Source: Oncomelania hupensis (Eukaryota; Mollusca; Gastropoda; Littorinimorpha; Pomatiopsidae). Taken from it: a stretch of 64,000 bases of DNA. The translations under genes and the position numbers were made by a program. The stretch covers positions 17,417,597 through 17,481,596 of the forward strand of contig CM072512.1 of assembly GCA_036898135.1 (NCBI GenBank). Reading direction: 5' to 3'. The notes beneath the pieces were generated by a model. That model did no database searches and had not been told where the DNA came from. It was given only the letters and a program-made list of their open reading frames with translations. Shown here piece by piece: positions 22,596-34,522 of this stretch (position 1 is its first letter; each line of letters opens with the position of its first letter).

Positions 22596-23267
22596 TTACT
22601 GTTGGAACTCACTGTCTGATACAATGGCTCCTAAATATTTGAAGCTATGCACTGTGTTGAGGGATTGGCCTTGGACTTTGATGTCCATGTTGATGCCAAT
22701 GGTGTTGTTGGTCATCATTTTGGTCTTTTCTGCATTTATTTCCATTCCAAAGGCTCTGGAGGTGGTGTCAAGCCTCTGTACCAGCTGTTCCTCTCCAGCC
22801 AATCCATCAATGTCATCCGCAAAACGAAAGTTGGAGATTGCTCTACCCACTATGCTGAATATGCCTTCGGGATCTGCAAGGACATCTTGCATGATGCGCT
22901 CCAGGAAGTTGTTGAAGAGTGTTGGAGAGAATAGGCGTTCTTGACGCACGACGATTGTTGTTCTGAACCAGTTCCCGATGGCGCTGTTGTGGAGGACTGC
23001 ACCGTTGGCCTTGTCATACAGGTTTTGGATGACTTTAATAATGTAGGGCTGATGTTGTACACTCTCATGGTTGCCCACAGATCGAGCTGTATGCCAGACT
23101 CGGTCAAACGCTTTGTTGAAGTCTAAAAACACATGATATAGATGTTGTTGGTGCTGTAGGTATTTCTCGCAAATTATTCTAAGATTGAAACTCTGTTCAG
23201 TGGAACTTAGCCCTGCCACGACTCCTGCTTGTTCTTCGGCTATGATTTGTTCAGCTTGGGGTTTCAA
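22596..23267 (-). pseudogene. LINE B reverse transcriptase
   Basis: A 223-codon minus-strand frame covering the RT palm. IIAEEQAGVVAGLSSTEQ is domain 2, VFLDFNKAFDRVWH is motif A with its catalytic Asp, RLFSPTLFNNFLERI is a degraded motif B (the usual RQGCLLSPTLF is changed to RQERLFSPTLF), and NFRFADDIDGLAGEE is motif C with both catalytic Asp. FKYLGAIVSDS ends the frame. Upstream (23270-23846) the homologous text continues with shifts and stops. Downstream the thumb and C-terminal region is interrupted by the 22171 insertion. Likely dead, but the best RT core in the window. Confidence 0.9.
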
Positions 23268-23857
23268 CCTGTTGAGTGTTATTTTCAGGAGGACATTGGT
23301 GGGATGGCTGTTGAGGCTGATGGTGCGGTAGTTTTCACACTCCTGAAGGTTATCCTTTTTCAGAAGAGTGATGACAAACGACTGGGTCCATGGTGTAGAC
23401 CACTCTCCACTCTGCCAGATCTTGTTACAGATAATGGTGAGGGGTCAATCATCGCTTCTCCTCCTGCTTGAAGCAATTCTGCGGGTATGTTGTCCACTCT
23501 CACTGACTTCCCCTTCTTCAGCGATTGCACTCGGAGAATTGGGAGGATTTCTTCATCTTCTCTTTTCTAGGGACATGCTAGAACTGATGGGTCTCCGTTT
23601 GGTGTCTGGTTGTAAAGTTCAGAGCAATACTCTGTCCATCTATCCAAGACTTCTTGTTCTCAGACTTGCTTGGGATCGTGAAAATCTTAGGCTGTTTAAC
23701 ACTTGTCAGCCGCTTCACGGTCTGGTAGGCCTTTTTGCTGTTGTTCTTGTTCAGACTCTTCTCTATTTTCTGGCATTGCTCTTCTATCCAGTTCCCTTTG
23801 CAGTGCGCATGCTTTTTAGGATATCATTGTTGATTTTTTGGTTGTAGATCGCACTGT

Positions 23858-24175
23858 CTAGGGTAAAAATAAAAAAAGAGCTTAGAAATGCTTCAATATT
23901 AGTACAATGAAGAAGAGAAGGAACAAATGCCTCTAGCAACTGAAGAAGTAGAAAAGGAATATACAGCTGAACGGAACTACAAATATATGGAAGGAAGGTT
24001 GCCGTGTGTGACTGAAGGAAAGAAAAAAACACGAATTTAGGAGACAAGGGACAGAAACGTTTTTTTATGTGCTTCAGATTGGTCCACATTCACAAATGAT
24101 TTGACACAGCTTTTACAAGACTAGATACAATTTCATGTTATTATTTTTTTCACTGTTCAAATAGTAAGATTGGAT
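23858..24175. other. No recognisable gene
   Basis: AT-rich; nothing beyond short frames. Confidence 0.4.
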
Positions 24176-24179
24176 TGAA

Positions 24180-24394
24180 TAAGTCTTTTGTATCTTTAAT
24201 TTCTTCTGTCACTTTTATAACTATAAGGTTTGTGTTTGTGCTTGTCAGAATTGTTATAGTATTCATATTGTTTTGAATGCATGGTATAATGTGAACACAG
24301 TTTTTTGAACCTGTTTTTTATGACGTTATGTTTGTCCAACTTGGCTGAAAGCCCCTCATAAGCTAGAGCCGTAAATAAACTTGAAACTTGAAAC
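24180..24394 (+). mobile_element. Likely LINE 3' end with (ACTTGAA)n tail
   Basis: CCTCATAAGCTAGAGCCGTA followed by AATAAACTTGAAACTTGAAA resembles the non-coding 3' end common to CR1-like LINEs in invertebrates. The 5' boundary is not visible. Confidence 0.5.
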
Positions 24395-24639
24395 AAATGC
24401 AAACGAATAGCCAAGCTTAAAATCGACTTTTATATATTAAAAAATATTTTAAAAGAACTGAATCTGCCGAAAAAAGCACATGTGGATTCGTGGTACATTA
24501 TGTTTTTATTTTTAAAAAGTGAGATGCAAATATAATGAATAAAATAGTTACCCAAATATAAGAGGACAGACGAAATCTCAAACCAACGAAAGGTAATTAA
24601 TGATGCCGACACACCACTACGAAGAAGACTACAATGATG

Positions 24640-24682
24640 ATTATGATGATGGTGATGATGATGAAGGTTATGATGATAATGG

Positions 24683-24746
<64 letters not shown>

Positions 24747-24778
24747 TGAATGAATGAATGAATGAATGAACGAATGAA
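24640..24778. repeat. (GAT)n then (GAAT)n array
   Basis: GAT units to 24744, then GAAT units to 24778. The GAAT part is the reverse complement of the (ATTC)n tail of the LINE that follows. Confidence 0.9.
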
Positions 24779-25530
24779 TAGAGCGCATAAAAACTTCCAC
24801 ACCCGGAGGCATGCACACAGCGTTTTGGGGAGAGGCTTGTGTGGGGAAAAAATTGATAATAATATCACACACACACACACACAACCTCCCCCCCCCCCCC
24901 GCACACACACAGAGTACTGTAACACCCGGCGGATGGTTGACGAAAGGGCAGAAATCAGAAGTAGTGTGTTTTTAAGCTAGATCTACAGGATTTTATGGTT
25001 CGCGTCTCCTTGATGCTCTCAGGAAGTGGATTCCATAAGAAGGGAGCGAGGTTTTTGAATGCTCGCTGGCCCCAACGCTTGGTCTTGACATCTTTTGGCC
25101 TGGGAACATTAAGGAGAAGTTTAGAAGACGATCTGAGAGACCGGAAAGGTGTGTATAAGGACAGAAGGTCTGTGAGATATGACGGTGTTTTGCATCTAAT
25201 ACAGCAGTACGTGAGTGACAGTAGTTTGTGGTGGATGCGCTCCTGGACAGGAAGTCAGTGAAGCTCCCTAGGAAGAGGAGAAATATGATCAGACTTTCTG
25301 CATCGTACCACAATTCTGGCTGCTGTAATCTGTACGGCCTGTCATCGCTTTATCTCGGTTTGAGGTAGATCTGCAAGTAGACTGTTACAGTAATCAAGTT
25401 TGGAAAGAATGAGAGAAACTGCAACACTGTTGGCAGCTTGGCGAGTTAGATAGCGAGGGGCCTTACTGAGAGATCTGATATGGCAGTAGCATATGTTCTT
25501 ACAAATGGAGGATACTTGACTGTGCATAGA

Positions 25531-25540
<10 letters not shown>
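24743..25540 (-). mobile_element. L2/CR1-like LINE 3' fragment
   Basis: Minus-strand 3' portion of a non-LTR retrotransposon ending in an (ATTC)n tail. Coding text is shifted but clear, and the 3' UTR carries (CA)n and poly-C runs (24867-24902). Both ends abut GAT microsatellites. 5' truncated. Confidence 0.85.
24960..25540 (-). pseudogene. LINE RT C-terminal domain, frameshifted
   Basis: Read on the minus strand: YLTRQAANSVAVSLILSKLD, LDYCNSLLADLP, then after a stop the AARIVVRC and LPVQERIHHKLLSLTYC segments, then TPSYLTDLL and LYTPFRSLRSSSKLLLNVP, and finally APFLWNPLPESIK. These are the ordered C-terminal blocks of L2/CR1/Rex-type reverse transcriptases (DYCNSLL, LHWLPV, SLRSS, LWNSLP). 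At least two frame breaks and a stop separate them. Confidence 0.88.

Positions 25541-25598
<58 letters not shown>
25530..25598. repeat. (GAT)n microsatellite
   Basis: About 23 GAT units. Confidence 0.95.
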
Positions 25599-25599
<1 letters not shown>

Positions 25600-26429
25600 A
25601 ATGTAATAAGCGCCCATGTTTATTGGTACACATAGGCAAACAAGATTTAAGCAATAAACTTAAAACATCTTTGAACATTCCTGGGCCATGATTGTTTGTT
25701 GGCAATAGACACGAGTCAGTAATAAAAGCCACGGAATGCTATTTGGATTTCACACTAATTCAGTTATCCACTGACTAAAACATGTTGTTTTTGTTTTTTG
25801 TACTCCGTAAAAACCAGTTTAGCTTTCCTCTATTTACTTTTTTTTTTTTTTTTTTTTTTACAAATATAATGTCTATATTGAATGTTTTCTCTTTAAGATA
25901 GTGGTAGAGAACAGTTCCTGTCTCCAGCTGTTTATTTGCTAATTGCCATGAAACGAAGCCCATGTTTTGCCTCGGGAACGGCTTCTCTTGTTAAATACAA
26001 GGCTTTATGGCTCTTAAGCCTTTACGTTTGTTTGTTTGTTTGTTTTTTTATTCAGCACAGGGTGCGTCACATGTTTGAGGATTTGACAACTAGGTCATAC
26101 CATTTTTGCAGTATGGGTGTCATGCTAGCTGAGTATTGCGAACGTAAAGCATTTCGAACACGGAAATTAAGTTTAATTCCAGGGGCGGATTATGCTCTTC
26201 GCGAGGGGGAAGGAGAGAAAGGAGGAAGGTCCTGATTACAGTATGTGATACTGTTAGACTACTAATAATTATGGACCACTGCGTATTGCTACAGCCGATT
26301 TTTGTTGTCCACTAAACGGCAAAATAGGACAGCCGTTAGTTGGCCTTTTGTTCTATATTTGTTTTCTCTTATTAAAAAAAAAGGTTTAAGTTGTTGTTCA
26401 GCCAGAGTTTAAATCACAACCAATCATAT
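25599..26429. other. No recognisable gene
   Basis: T run at 25839-25859 and GTTT units at 26028-26046. Otherwise unique-looking. Confidence 0.45.
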
Positions 26430-26489
26430 CAACACTCCTTGAAAAGATTGTCCTGAAACAGTGAAATAAACACCTTGCTTCCAACAGCC

Positions 26490-26850
26490 TTCTCTGCCCA
26501 TTTCAGTCTGCCTACTATTCTGATAATTCCACTAAAACTGCTCTCGTCCATATTTTAAATGACCTCCTGCTTGCAACTAACTTTGGTACAAAGTTCTCTT
26601 CTCACTCTTCCCTTTACTTTTTCCCTTCTCACTCTTCTCGGTCTCTCTGCTGCCTTTGATTCCATCGATCACTCAATCCTCCTTCAACGTCTTGAAAGTT
26701 CTTTTCGGATTTCCGCCTCTTCACTCAAGTGGTTCTCTTCGTTTCGTTCTGACAGGTTTCAGACAGTATCCGTGAACAGTGCCAATTCTTCTCCAGTCCT
26801 GCTTACCTGTGGTGTTCTTCAAGGCTTTCACAACAATGGTCTCTGTTCCG
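26490..26850 (+). pseudogene. LINE reverse transcriptase, motifs 2 to B
   Basis: SAYYSDNSTKTALVHILNDL (frame 1) precedes LSAAFDSIDHSILLQRLESS (motif A with catalytic Asp) in a shifted frame. SSLKWFSSFRSDRFQTVSVN follows and then TCGVLQG, a degraded motif B. The frame ends soon after; motif C is absent. Order and wording are those of L2/CR1 clade RTs. Confidence 0.87.
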
Positions 26851-26874
26851 CATGGCCTCTACCAATCCATATCT

Positions 26875-27136
26875 ATCCTATCCTATCATGTCCCGTAACT
26901 CGGAGCTCGAAGGGGCACCACAGGTGATCCTTTAACCAGCGTACTCCATCTTTCCCTGTCCTCAGCAACCCTGATTGTTTCGCTCAGCGTCAAACCAGTC
27001 CATTCTCGAATGTTGTCCTCCCACCTCTTTCTCGGTCTCCCTCTTCTTCTACCTCCTTGCACTGGGCCTTGCAGGATGGTCATTGCAAGACCTGATGATC
27101 TGGTGACGTGGCCATACCATCGGAATTTCCGTTTTC
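26875..27136 (-). mobile_element. LINE B copy 4, nested in an L2-like LINE
   Basis: The 3' end of LINE B is flanked by an 8-bp duplication, CCATATCT (26867-26874 and 27137-27144). It carries the tail and an 84-codon C-terminal frame (26886-27140) with RKFRWYGHVTRSSGLA and RPRKRWEDNIREWTGL. Confidence 0.88.
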
Positions 27137-27265
27137 CCATATCTGCCAGCGTGTATATATTGTTTTCTCTGATATTTTTCTATTTGATGTCTCATTTTTT
27201 GTTCATTTTTTATCGTAATGATTTTCCTTGTTGGTGTATGAATGCGTCAAAGTTTGAACTACATT

Positions 27266-27879
27266 TTTAAATAGTTAACTCCACATTCTGCTTCTACTGG
27301 TTCTTTAAAAAAAAACTGGACAAACAATTACTAGGTCTACAGTCACTTTCGCATTTTGCTAATTCAAGCCTACACATTGTCGGTCATTCCTCAACCACCT
27401 TGAACGCAAAGAGATAATATAATCTAATACAATAAGATGGAAGCGGACATGGAGGGCGAAATAAAATCCCAATTAATACAGAATTTGACGTCATTGAACG
27501 CACACAAATGTGCAAGGGACAGAACCGTTAATATACTGAAGTTTGACCGCAATCTTGTTCAAAACATAAAAAGGATGTTTGCCATAATTGTATTGAAAGT
27601 TTGAGGGAGTTTAGTGGGGGGGGGGGGGGGGGGTGGAGAAACGTGTGTGTTGTTGTTGTCGTTTGTGTGAGTGTGAGTGTGTGTGTTTATTTTATTTTAT
27701 TTTGATTTAATTTATTTACATTTTGTTTGGCCCAAGGGGAGAAGAGGGGGGGTGGGGGTGGGGAGAGGTTCCGTGCTCCCTAGGACGATCCTTCCCCCCC
27801 TCCCCCCTCGCCATAATCCGCCCCTGAATTCTATGTATAAAATATAAGAGAATCCGAGACAAAGAGATAGCGAAGTAAT
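27266..27879. other. No gene; G runs
   Basis: Poly-G at 27616-27633, a GT tract at 27640-27690 and G/C-rich runs at 27735-27815. No domain. Confidence 0.5.
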
Positions 27880-27899
27880 GAGAGAGAGAGAGAGAGAGG

Positions 27900-27948
<49 letters not shown>
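27880..27948. repeat. (GA)n microsatellite
   Basis: GA run with GGGA and GACA interruptions. Confidence 0.93.
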
Positions 27949-27950
<2 letters not shown>

Positions 27951-28153
27951 TGAAACTTTTTTTTATTAGGGATAAAGAATTTAGACTAATGATACAGTCT
28001 AATCTTCCAATCTGTTTCTTAACAAATTAACATAGTAAAGAACCTTTAAATTTAACTTGGAAAGCCTATCACTCACACACACACTTGCACACACAATCAC
28101 ACCAACATCTTCATCATTATCATTATTAGCATTATCATCATTATCGAAGGAAT

Positions 28154-28155
<2 letters not shown>

Positions 28156-28205
<50 letters not shown>
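28156..28205. repeat. (GA)n microsatellite
   Basis: About 25 GA units. Confidence 0.95.
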
Positions 28206-28207
<2 letters not shown>

Positions 28208-28356
28208 GTGTGGTTGTGTGGGTGTACGAGTTTGTAAATGTATGCGTATTTGCAAGCATGTGTGTGTATGTATGTGTGTGAGTTTGTGTGTGCGCGTGTG
28301 TTCGTGTTTCTGTCCATGCGTGCGTGAGTGTGAGTATGTGTGTCTGTCCTGTTTGT

Positions 28357-28580
28357 CTGTGTGCATGCAGTCTTTTTGTTTGCCTGTGTGCATGCAATCT
28401 GTCTGTTTTCCTGTGTGCATGCAGTCTTTTTGTTTGCCTGTGTGCATGCAGTCTGTCTGTTTGTCTGTGTGCATGCAGTCTGTCTGTTTGCCTGTGTGCA
28501 TGCAGTCTGTGTGTTTGCCTGTGTGCATGCAATCTGTCTGTTTGCCTGTGTGCATGCAGTCTGTCTGTTTGCCTGTGTCA
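28357..28580. repeat. 27-bp minisatellite, about 8 units
   Basis: Each unit contains GTGTGCATGCAGTCTGTCTG followed by TTTGCCT, with single-base variants. Because 27 is a multiple of 3, several frames stay open on both strands and give 9-residue peptide repeats (for example ACVHAVCLF or MHTGKQTDC). There is no start context or domain to suggest translation. The array is continuous without spacers of differing sequence. Confidence 0.9.
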
Positions 28581-29350
28581 ATATGCGAGCGCTAGTGCTT
28601 CCTGTGTCATGAGTGTTGTGCAATGCCAATATCGCCTGGAATCACGCACGTCTAAAGTCAGATCTGGTCTCTAGATACCAAAGAAGCCAATTTTAATCAG
28701 TCATTGATGGTCCGTAGTTGACGGTGCCGCTCGATGTGATTCTCATATGTAAAGGTCCGTGACGAACTACACTTTCATCAGCTTCCACGGTAACCAGCGA
28801 GATGGCACGGAGACCTGCATTGTGCAATAATAAAGTCTAAAATCAAAGAATCTTCACTCGTTTTGAAATTTGTAATAATGTGATTCAATAAAATACATAA
28901 AATAGAACATTCCAAGTATCATTATTTTATATAATATAAATCTTTAAAGAAGTGATGTCTTTTCGTTGTGAGAAATAAAATAAAATAAAAGTGATGTCAT
29001 ATTTAGATACGATCAGTGCCATTTTGTGGAAAATTCAAGGCGTCTTCAGCTTATTTATTTAAAGTCCTTTCGTTGTGTCAAATGTAGAAAGACTTGATGT
29101 AAAAGTCTTTTTTATTGTTTTGCTGTATCTATTCAAATCATGACCAAGTTTGTACAATTGTTTTGAAAATTCAGACATCTTCGTATTAAATACCGACACA
29201 AAATGCGATCGTATCTGTAACATGCATTTATGCCATAATATGTGCGAAGATGACGTTCAAAATCACTTCTGCCGAATGACATCTCTGTGCTGTAGATTCA
29301 TCGCCCATTTTGTCAATAAAGTTTCCGACTTTAACAATTGACAATAAAGG
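28581..29350. other. No recognisable gene
   Basis: AT-rich. A 63-codon frame at 29150-29341 has no known domain. Confidence 0.45.
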
Positions 29351-29690
29351 GAGGCGCGGTGGCCGAGTGATTAGAGCGTTGGCTTGCGGATCTGAAGGTC
29401 CCGAGTTCGAGCCCAGGCCGGGGCATTGTGTTGTGTCCTTGGGAAAGACACTTTACTCCCATTTTCTACTCCTTCGGATGAGAGTATAAACCAAGGTCTA
29501 GTCTCTGTCACATGCATTCCATCATAACGGACTTTACAGATCCTGACGCTCATGTCCTAGACGGGTGGGTGCCGGTGACAAGAACACACCCAGCATGTAC
29601 CTTGGATTAAGCGCTTCGCTTGGGGCTGCTGTACTGTCCAAAATGAAAGTGCCCGAATTTCACCTTGGTGATAATAAAGTTGTTAAAATA
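29351..29690 (+). mobile_element. tRNA-derived SINE (S2 family), nearly full
   Basis: The head starts GAGGCGCGGTGGCCGAGTG with A-box TGGCCGAGTGATTAGAGCG and B-box-like GAGTTCGAGCCC about 40 bp later. The body contains GTCCTTGGGAAAGACACTTT, GATGAGAGTATAAACC and CTCATGTCCTAGACGG. The 3' end is A/T-rich with AATAAA-like units. The spacing is tRNA-like, but the sequence runs straight into the SINE body with no trailer, so it is a retroposon rather than a tRNA gene. Confidence 0.85.
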
Positions 29691-30100
29691 AAATAAATAA
29701 TGGGAATTCTTGGTCTTATTTTTATTACCTTGGGGTTCTGAATCCAAAAAGTCGCGGTGGTCTTTCTTCAGGACTATCTCAGAGTGTTCGATCACAAATA
29801 GACATGTTTTCTCATAAAATGACCGCAGTTATTTAACATTAGAACTTTCCTTCCTTTAAAAAAACAAGGAGTGGGCAGTAGTTAAAGAGTTTCTTGAGAA
29901 AGCAACGAAACGTTCTCTCAGAATCCTTGTCCCGGTCAAACATAATGAACACTACATAGGAAAAGACGGCTCTAGATTATTTGGTTCTCGCCAGCGTTGC
30001 GTAAGAATGGATGACTCCTTTGAACTCGTGTTAACAAGTAGTGTTCACTTAGAAATCTTTTCATGGTATGTAATGAAGACATACGTGGTGGTGGAAAAAA
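29691..30100. other. No recognisable gene
   Basis: Unique-looking sequence. Confidence 0.4.
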
Positions 30101-30101
30101 G

Positions 30102-30181
<80 letters not shown>

Positions 30182-30183
30182 GT
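30101..30183. repeat. (GAT)n microsatellite
   Basis: About 27 pure units, followed by 170 bp of degenerate GAT/GGT units to about 30355. Poly-Asp, poly-Met and poly-His frames are artefacts. Confidence 0.95.
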
Positions 30184-30377
30184 AGTGTTGGTGTTCATGA
30201 TAATGATGATAATGGTGATGTTGGCTGTAGTGGTGATAATGACAGAGGTGGTTGATGGTGATGGTGGCAATGATGCTGGCGGTTGTAGCGATCATGACGA
30301 TGATGTTGATGATGATAATAGTGATGAAGGCGACGGTGTCGATGATGATGATGGTTCAGAAGTCTGTGTCGTTTATG

Positions 30378-31372
<995 letters not shown>

Positions 31373-31382
31373 AATCACCGCT

Positions 31383-32232
31383 TGTTCTAACCTATAAAGG
31401 GAACAGTGAAAGCCCCAGTTGAAAACCTGTCTTGCCTTTGTAGGCATGACAGATTCACTGCGGCAACAGTACCCCCGTTGGAGTGCCGGGGGTTTCAGTA
31501 TAAATAGTATCCCCACTTTATGGAAATTTAGTGCTTTAAATTCCCACTGTTGCTATCTTCCTCATATACTCTTTCCCATTCCTGCTCTGTCCTATCACTC
31601 CTCTATACTATCTTCTTCTTCGCTAGATCAATGACCTACCTTTTTTCTTGAAAACTCTTCCTGGACAAGACTCCTTGTTTGTGTATGGGGTCTGTTGGAT
31701 CAGCTTGGGAGTGTTGGACGCTTTCTGCTGGGTGGTCACTAGGGCTTCCTATGATGTTAGTATTTAGCAATATAGGCATTTTATATGTATATGTTTCGTT
31801 GATGATTTGTACACACCGACTCAACCAAAGCTTTTAGGTTTTGAAGCTAGTTCAGCCAGGCTAGCTATAAATAGGTTTGCCAGTGCTATTCTTTCCTTTC
31901 CTTTCACTGAAAGGGAGGGTGTAGGCAAGCTATAAATAGCCCGCAGCCAGCAAAATGTGGGAGAACCTAAGAGTGCTGCTCACATAAGCATTGAGCTACT
32001 GTGTGTAATGATGGTTGTATTCTATTTTGTTTTTGTAACGGGGGTTCGCGTATTTGAGGTAAACCCTCAGCCGTCCCCCGCGTGGGATGTCTTTATTGTA
32101 AAGTGACTGGCCGGTGGAGGGCGTTCAATTTTCCCACTAGGGTTGTTTCAGCAGATCTTTTATGCGGATCGGGGGTTGTCCGGTCCTGATTTGGCTCGGA
32201 GGAGTCCGCTGGACCTAAAGCAACAATAAATC
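31383..32232 (+). mobile_element. Retroposon A copy 2, carrying a MITE
   Basis: Flanked by a perfect 10-bp duplication, AATCACCGCT (31373-31382 and 32233-32242). It lacks about the first 40 bp of the full-length form and is otherwise nearly identical to copy 1 up to 31811 and from 32008. A 194-bp insertion accounts for the extra length. Confidence 0.88.
31812..32005. mobile_element. 194-bp TA-flanked MITE
   Basis: Inserted in retroposon A at a single TA, which is now duplicated (31810-31811 and 32006-32007). The uninterrupted site is seen in copy 1 (TTTGTAATGATGG). Ends are CACAC and GTGTG, with an imperfect subterminal match TTTTAGGTT against the complement of AACCTAAGAG. There is an internal repeat of AGCTATAAATAG at about 31864 and 31931. 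TA duplication fits a Tc1/mariner-type MITE; no coding capacity. Confidence 0.8.
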
Positions 32233-32242
32233 AATCACCGCT

Positions 32243-33287
32243 AGCTTTGTGACATTTCTGAAATACAGATTTTTTTAAACGTGAGAATTTGATTAAAGTA
32301 GGCCTAAATGAAGCATGGGTGGAAATTGATTTTAAAAAATTGCATTTAAGTTCCTAAAATGTGGTATGTATCAAACTAGAGTCTAAAATTGTTCTGACAC
32401 ACTGAGAAAATTGTACATGTTATATGTAAAGTTTAGGACAGAAATAATTAGGTTGAATGTGACTGCAACATTCGCAAATTCTGGTTCATTTGTCTATGGC
32501 AAGTTTCAGATTGTCTGGATATGTTGTAATGAAAAAGCAGTGATCTTTTGCTCTTAGAAGTATTATGGTAGTTGATCCAAAGTCTATACACTATTTTACA
32601 GCCTAATAGCATTTTTAAAAAGAAATAAGAAGATGAAAAGAACCCATTAGAAAGGGGGAAAAAAACACACCAAAATCTTTCCAGTTCCAGTCGACCCGGT
32701 GATTTTAAATAACTCGCAACTCGACCAACGCTTCCGTCTGAAAGTTTTAATGAAGCAAAGCCTCAATCGTGATCTTCCTTGTGGAGAATTTGGCATGGCA
32801 GCTTGACATTTCGCCCGACATTGTGTAAATGAACAGTCTCAACTTCCTGTTTGTTTTAGGACGATAAAACTTAGAGCACACAGAAGCAGTTTGCTGGAAT
32901 GCTCCCCCAGCTGGCATTGAGAAGGTAGATTCTATTGACACTTCTCGTAGTTATCTGAAGAGAATTTTTTCCATCCTGTTAATTTTTTAATACGTTTTTC
33001 GCTTTTACTTACAAGCGGCCACGGTCACCGTGTTAATGTGACTTATCTGGTTTTTTTTTGCACAAGGATGTACGTGAACAGTGTAGAGTGATATAATAAC
33101 ATACGTAAATATAAAAGTGGTGTATGTACAACGCGTGCTTGAATCTGGAACTCTTGCAGTGCAGTCCGTGCGATGGAATGTCTGCTGCACAAACTAGACG
33201 TCAAGTTTATACTCTCATCCGAAAACACTGTAGAAGTTATTCGAAAGACTTGTTTTTATAGTGTCATTATCTCTTGGTATAGCATAT
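32243..33287. other. Unique-looking DNA with one SINE fragment
   Basis: At 33168-33225 the minus strand resembles the S2 SINE body: GATGGAATGT, then ACTAGACG and TTTATACTCTCATCCGAA on the plus strand. The rest has no signal. Confidence 0.5.
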
Positions 33288-33293
33288 TATTAT

Positions 33294-33389
<96 letters not shown>

Positions 33390-33390
33390 C

Positions 33391-33440
<50 letters not shown>

Positions 33441-33441
33441 C

Positions 33442-33487
<46 letters not shown>
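33288..33487. repeat. (AGT)n microsatellite, 200 bp
   Basis: About 66 units with three or four single-unit variants (GGT, AGC). Poly-Val, poly-Leu, poly-Thr and poly-Tyr frames are artefacts. Confidence 0.96.
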
Positions 33488-33804
33488 TCGATTGGCCCAC
33501 AAACAAGACGCACAGAAAAATCTAAAAGTGCAGCTGTAGTGAAACTTCTGTCGTAAAGCCAGCACGTAAATCTTGATATTCCTGCCAGACTGAAGAGTTT
33601 GCGATAATCTTCTGTCCCAATTTTTTTTTTGAGTGAAAGCTCAATCTATACATCTGACCAAGTCTGCGACCTTGTCCAGATTTTATTCGAGATGCTGGCA
33701 TGTATTTTCTAGCTGGAATTGGCCAGACCGAGATTTCTAACGAAGTGCAGCTTCGTTCCACTTTTCCCGCCGCAGTTTCTATGAAGTAATTTACCAGACT
33801 ACAA

Positions 33805-34510
33805 ACCCCTTGGGGTCATGAGCAATCTTGCCACTGTAGATTGTTCAAACCTATAAAGGGAACAGTGAAAGCCACAGTTGAAAACCTGTCTTGCCTTTAT
33901 AGGCAAGACAGATTCACTGCGGCAACAGTACCCCCGTTGGAGTGCCGGGGGTTTTCAGTATAAATAGTATCCCCACTTTATGGAAATTTAGTGCTTTAAA
34001 TTCCCACTGTCGCTGTCTTCCTCATTTACTCTTTCCTATTCCTGCTCTGTCCTTCACTCTGCTATACTATCTTCTTCTTCGCTAGATCAATGACCTACCT
34101 TTTTTCTTGAAAACTCTTCCTGGACAAGACTCCTTGTTTGTGTATGAGGTCTGTTGGATTAGCTTGGGAGTGTTGGACGCTTTCTGCCGGGTGGTCACTA
34201 GGGCTTCCTATGATTGTATTATTTCGCACTATAGGCATTTTATATGTATGTGTTTTTTTGATGATTTATAATGATGGTTGTATTCTATTTTGTTTTTGTA
34301 ACCGGGGTGTTCGCGTAGTTGAGGTCAACCCTCAGCCGTCCCCCGCGTGGGATATCTTTATTGTAAAGTGACTGGCCGGTGGAGGGCATTCAATTTTCCC
34401 ACTAGGGTTGTTTCGGCAGATCTTTTATGCGGATCGGGGGTTGTCCGGTCCTGATTTGGCTCGGAAGAGTCCGCTGGACCTAAAGCAACAATAAATCAAT
34501 CAATCAATCA
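33805..34510 (+). mobile_element. Retroposon A copy 3 (full length)
   Basis: Flanked by a perfect 12-bp duplication, ACCAGACTACAA (33793-33804 and 34511-34522). The 5' end is the same ACCCCTTGGGGTCATGAGC as copy 1, which defines the element start. Here the CTGTCTTGCC/GGCAAGACAG stem pairs perfectly over ten bases with loop TTTATA. The tail is (TCAA)n. Confidence 0.9.
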
Positions 34511-34522
34511 ACCAGACTACAA

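Larger units (their letters stand above)
20323..23846 (-). mobile_element. LINE B copy 3, host of three later insertions
   Basis: A single 5'-truncated RTE-like LINE on the minus strand, in pieces at 20323-20405, 21123-21183 and 22172-23846. GATCGTACTGT (20312-20322) and GATCGCACTGT (23847-23857) form a 10/11-matching target-site duplication around the whole. It was interrupted by retroposon A (20406-21110) and by a solo LTR plus SINE (21184-22171). The pieces join in the order of other LINE B copies, which supports one original insertion. Confidence 0.85.
26430..27265 (+). mobile_element. L2/CR1-like LINE fragment split by LINE B
   Basis: Plus-strand LINE from about 26430 to 26874, continuing after the inserted LINE B at 27145. 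The second half is non-coding T-rich sequence. The duplicated CCATATCT marks the interruption. Confidence 0.75.

Noticed and set aside
28357..28580. CRISPR-like array
   Set aside because: Units are directly contiguous 27-bp minisatellite repeats with no unique spacers, and the genome is eukaryotic.
29351..29425. Functional tRNA gene
   Set aside because: A- and B-boxes are good, but the acceptor stem does not close and the sequence continues into a SINE body shared with 61254.
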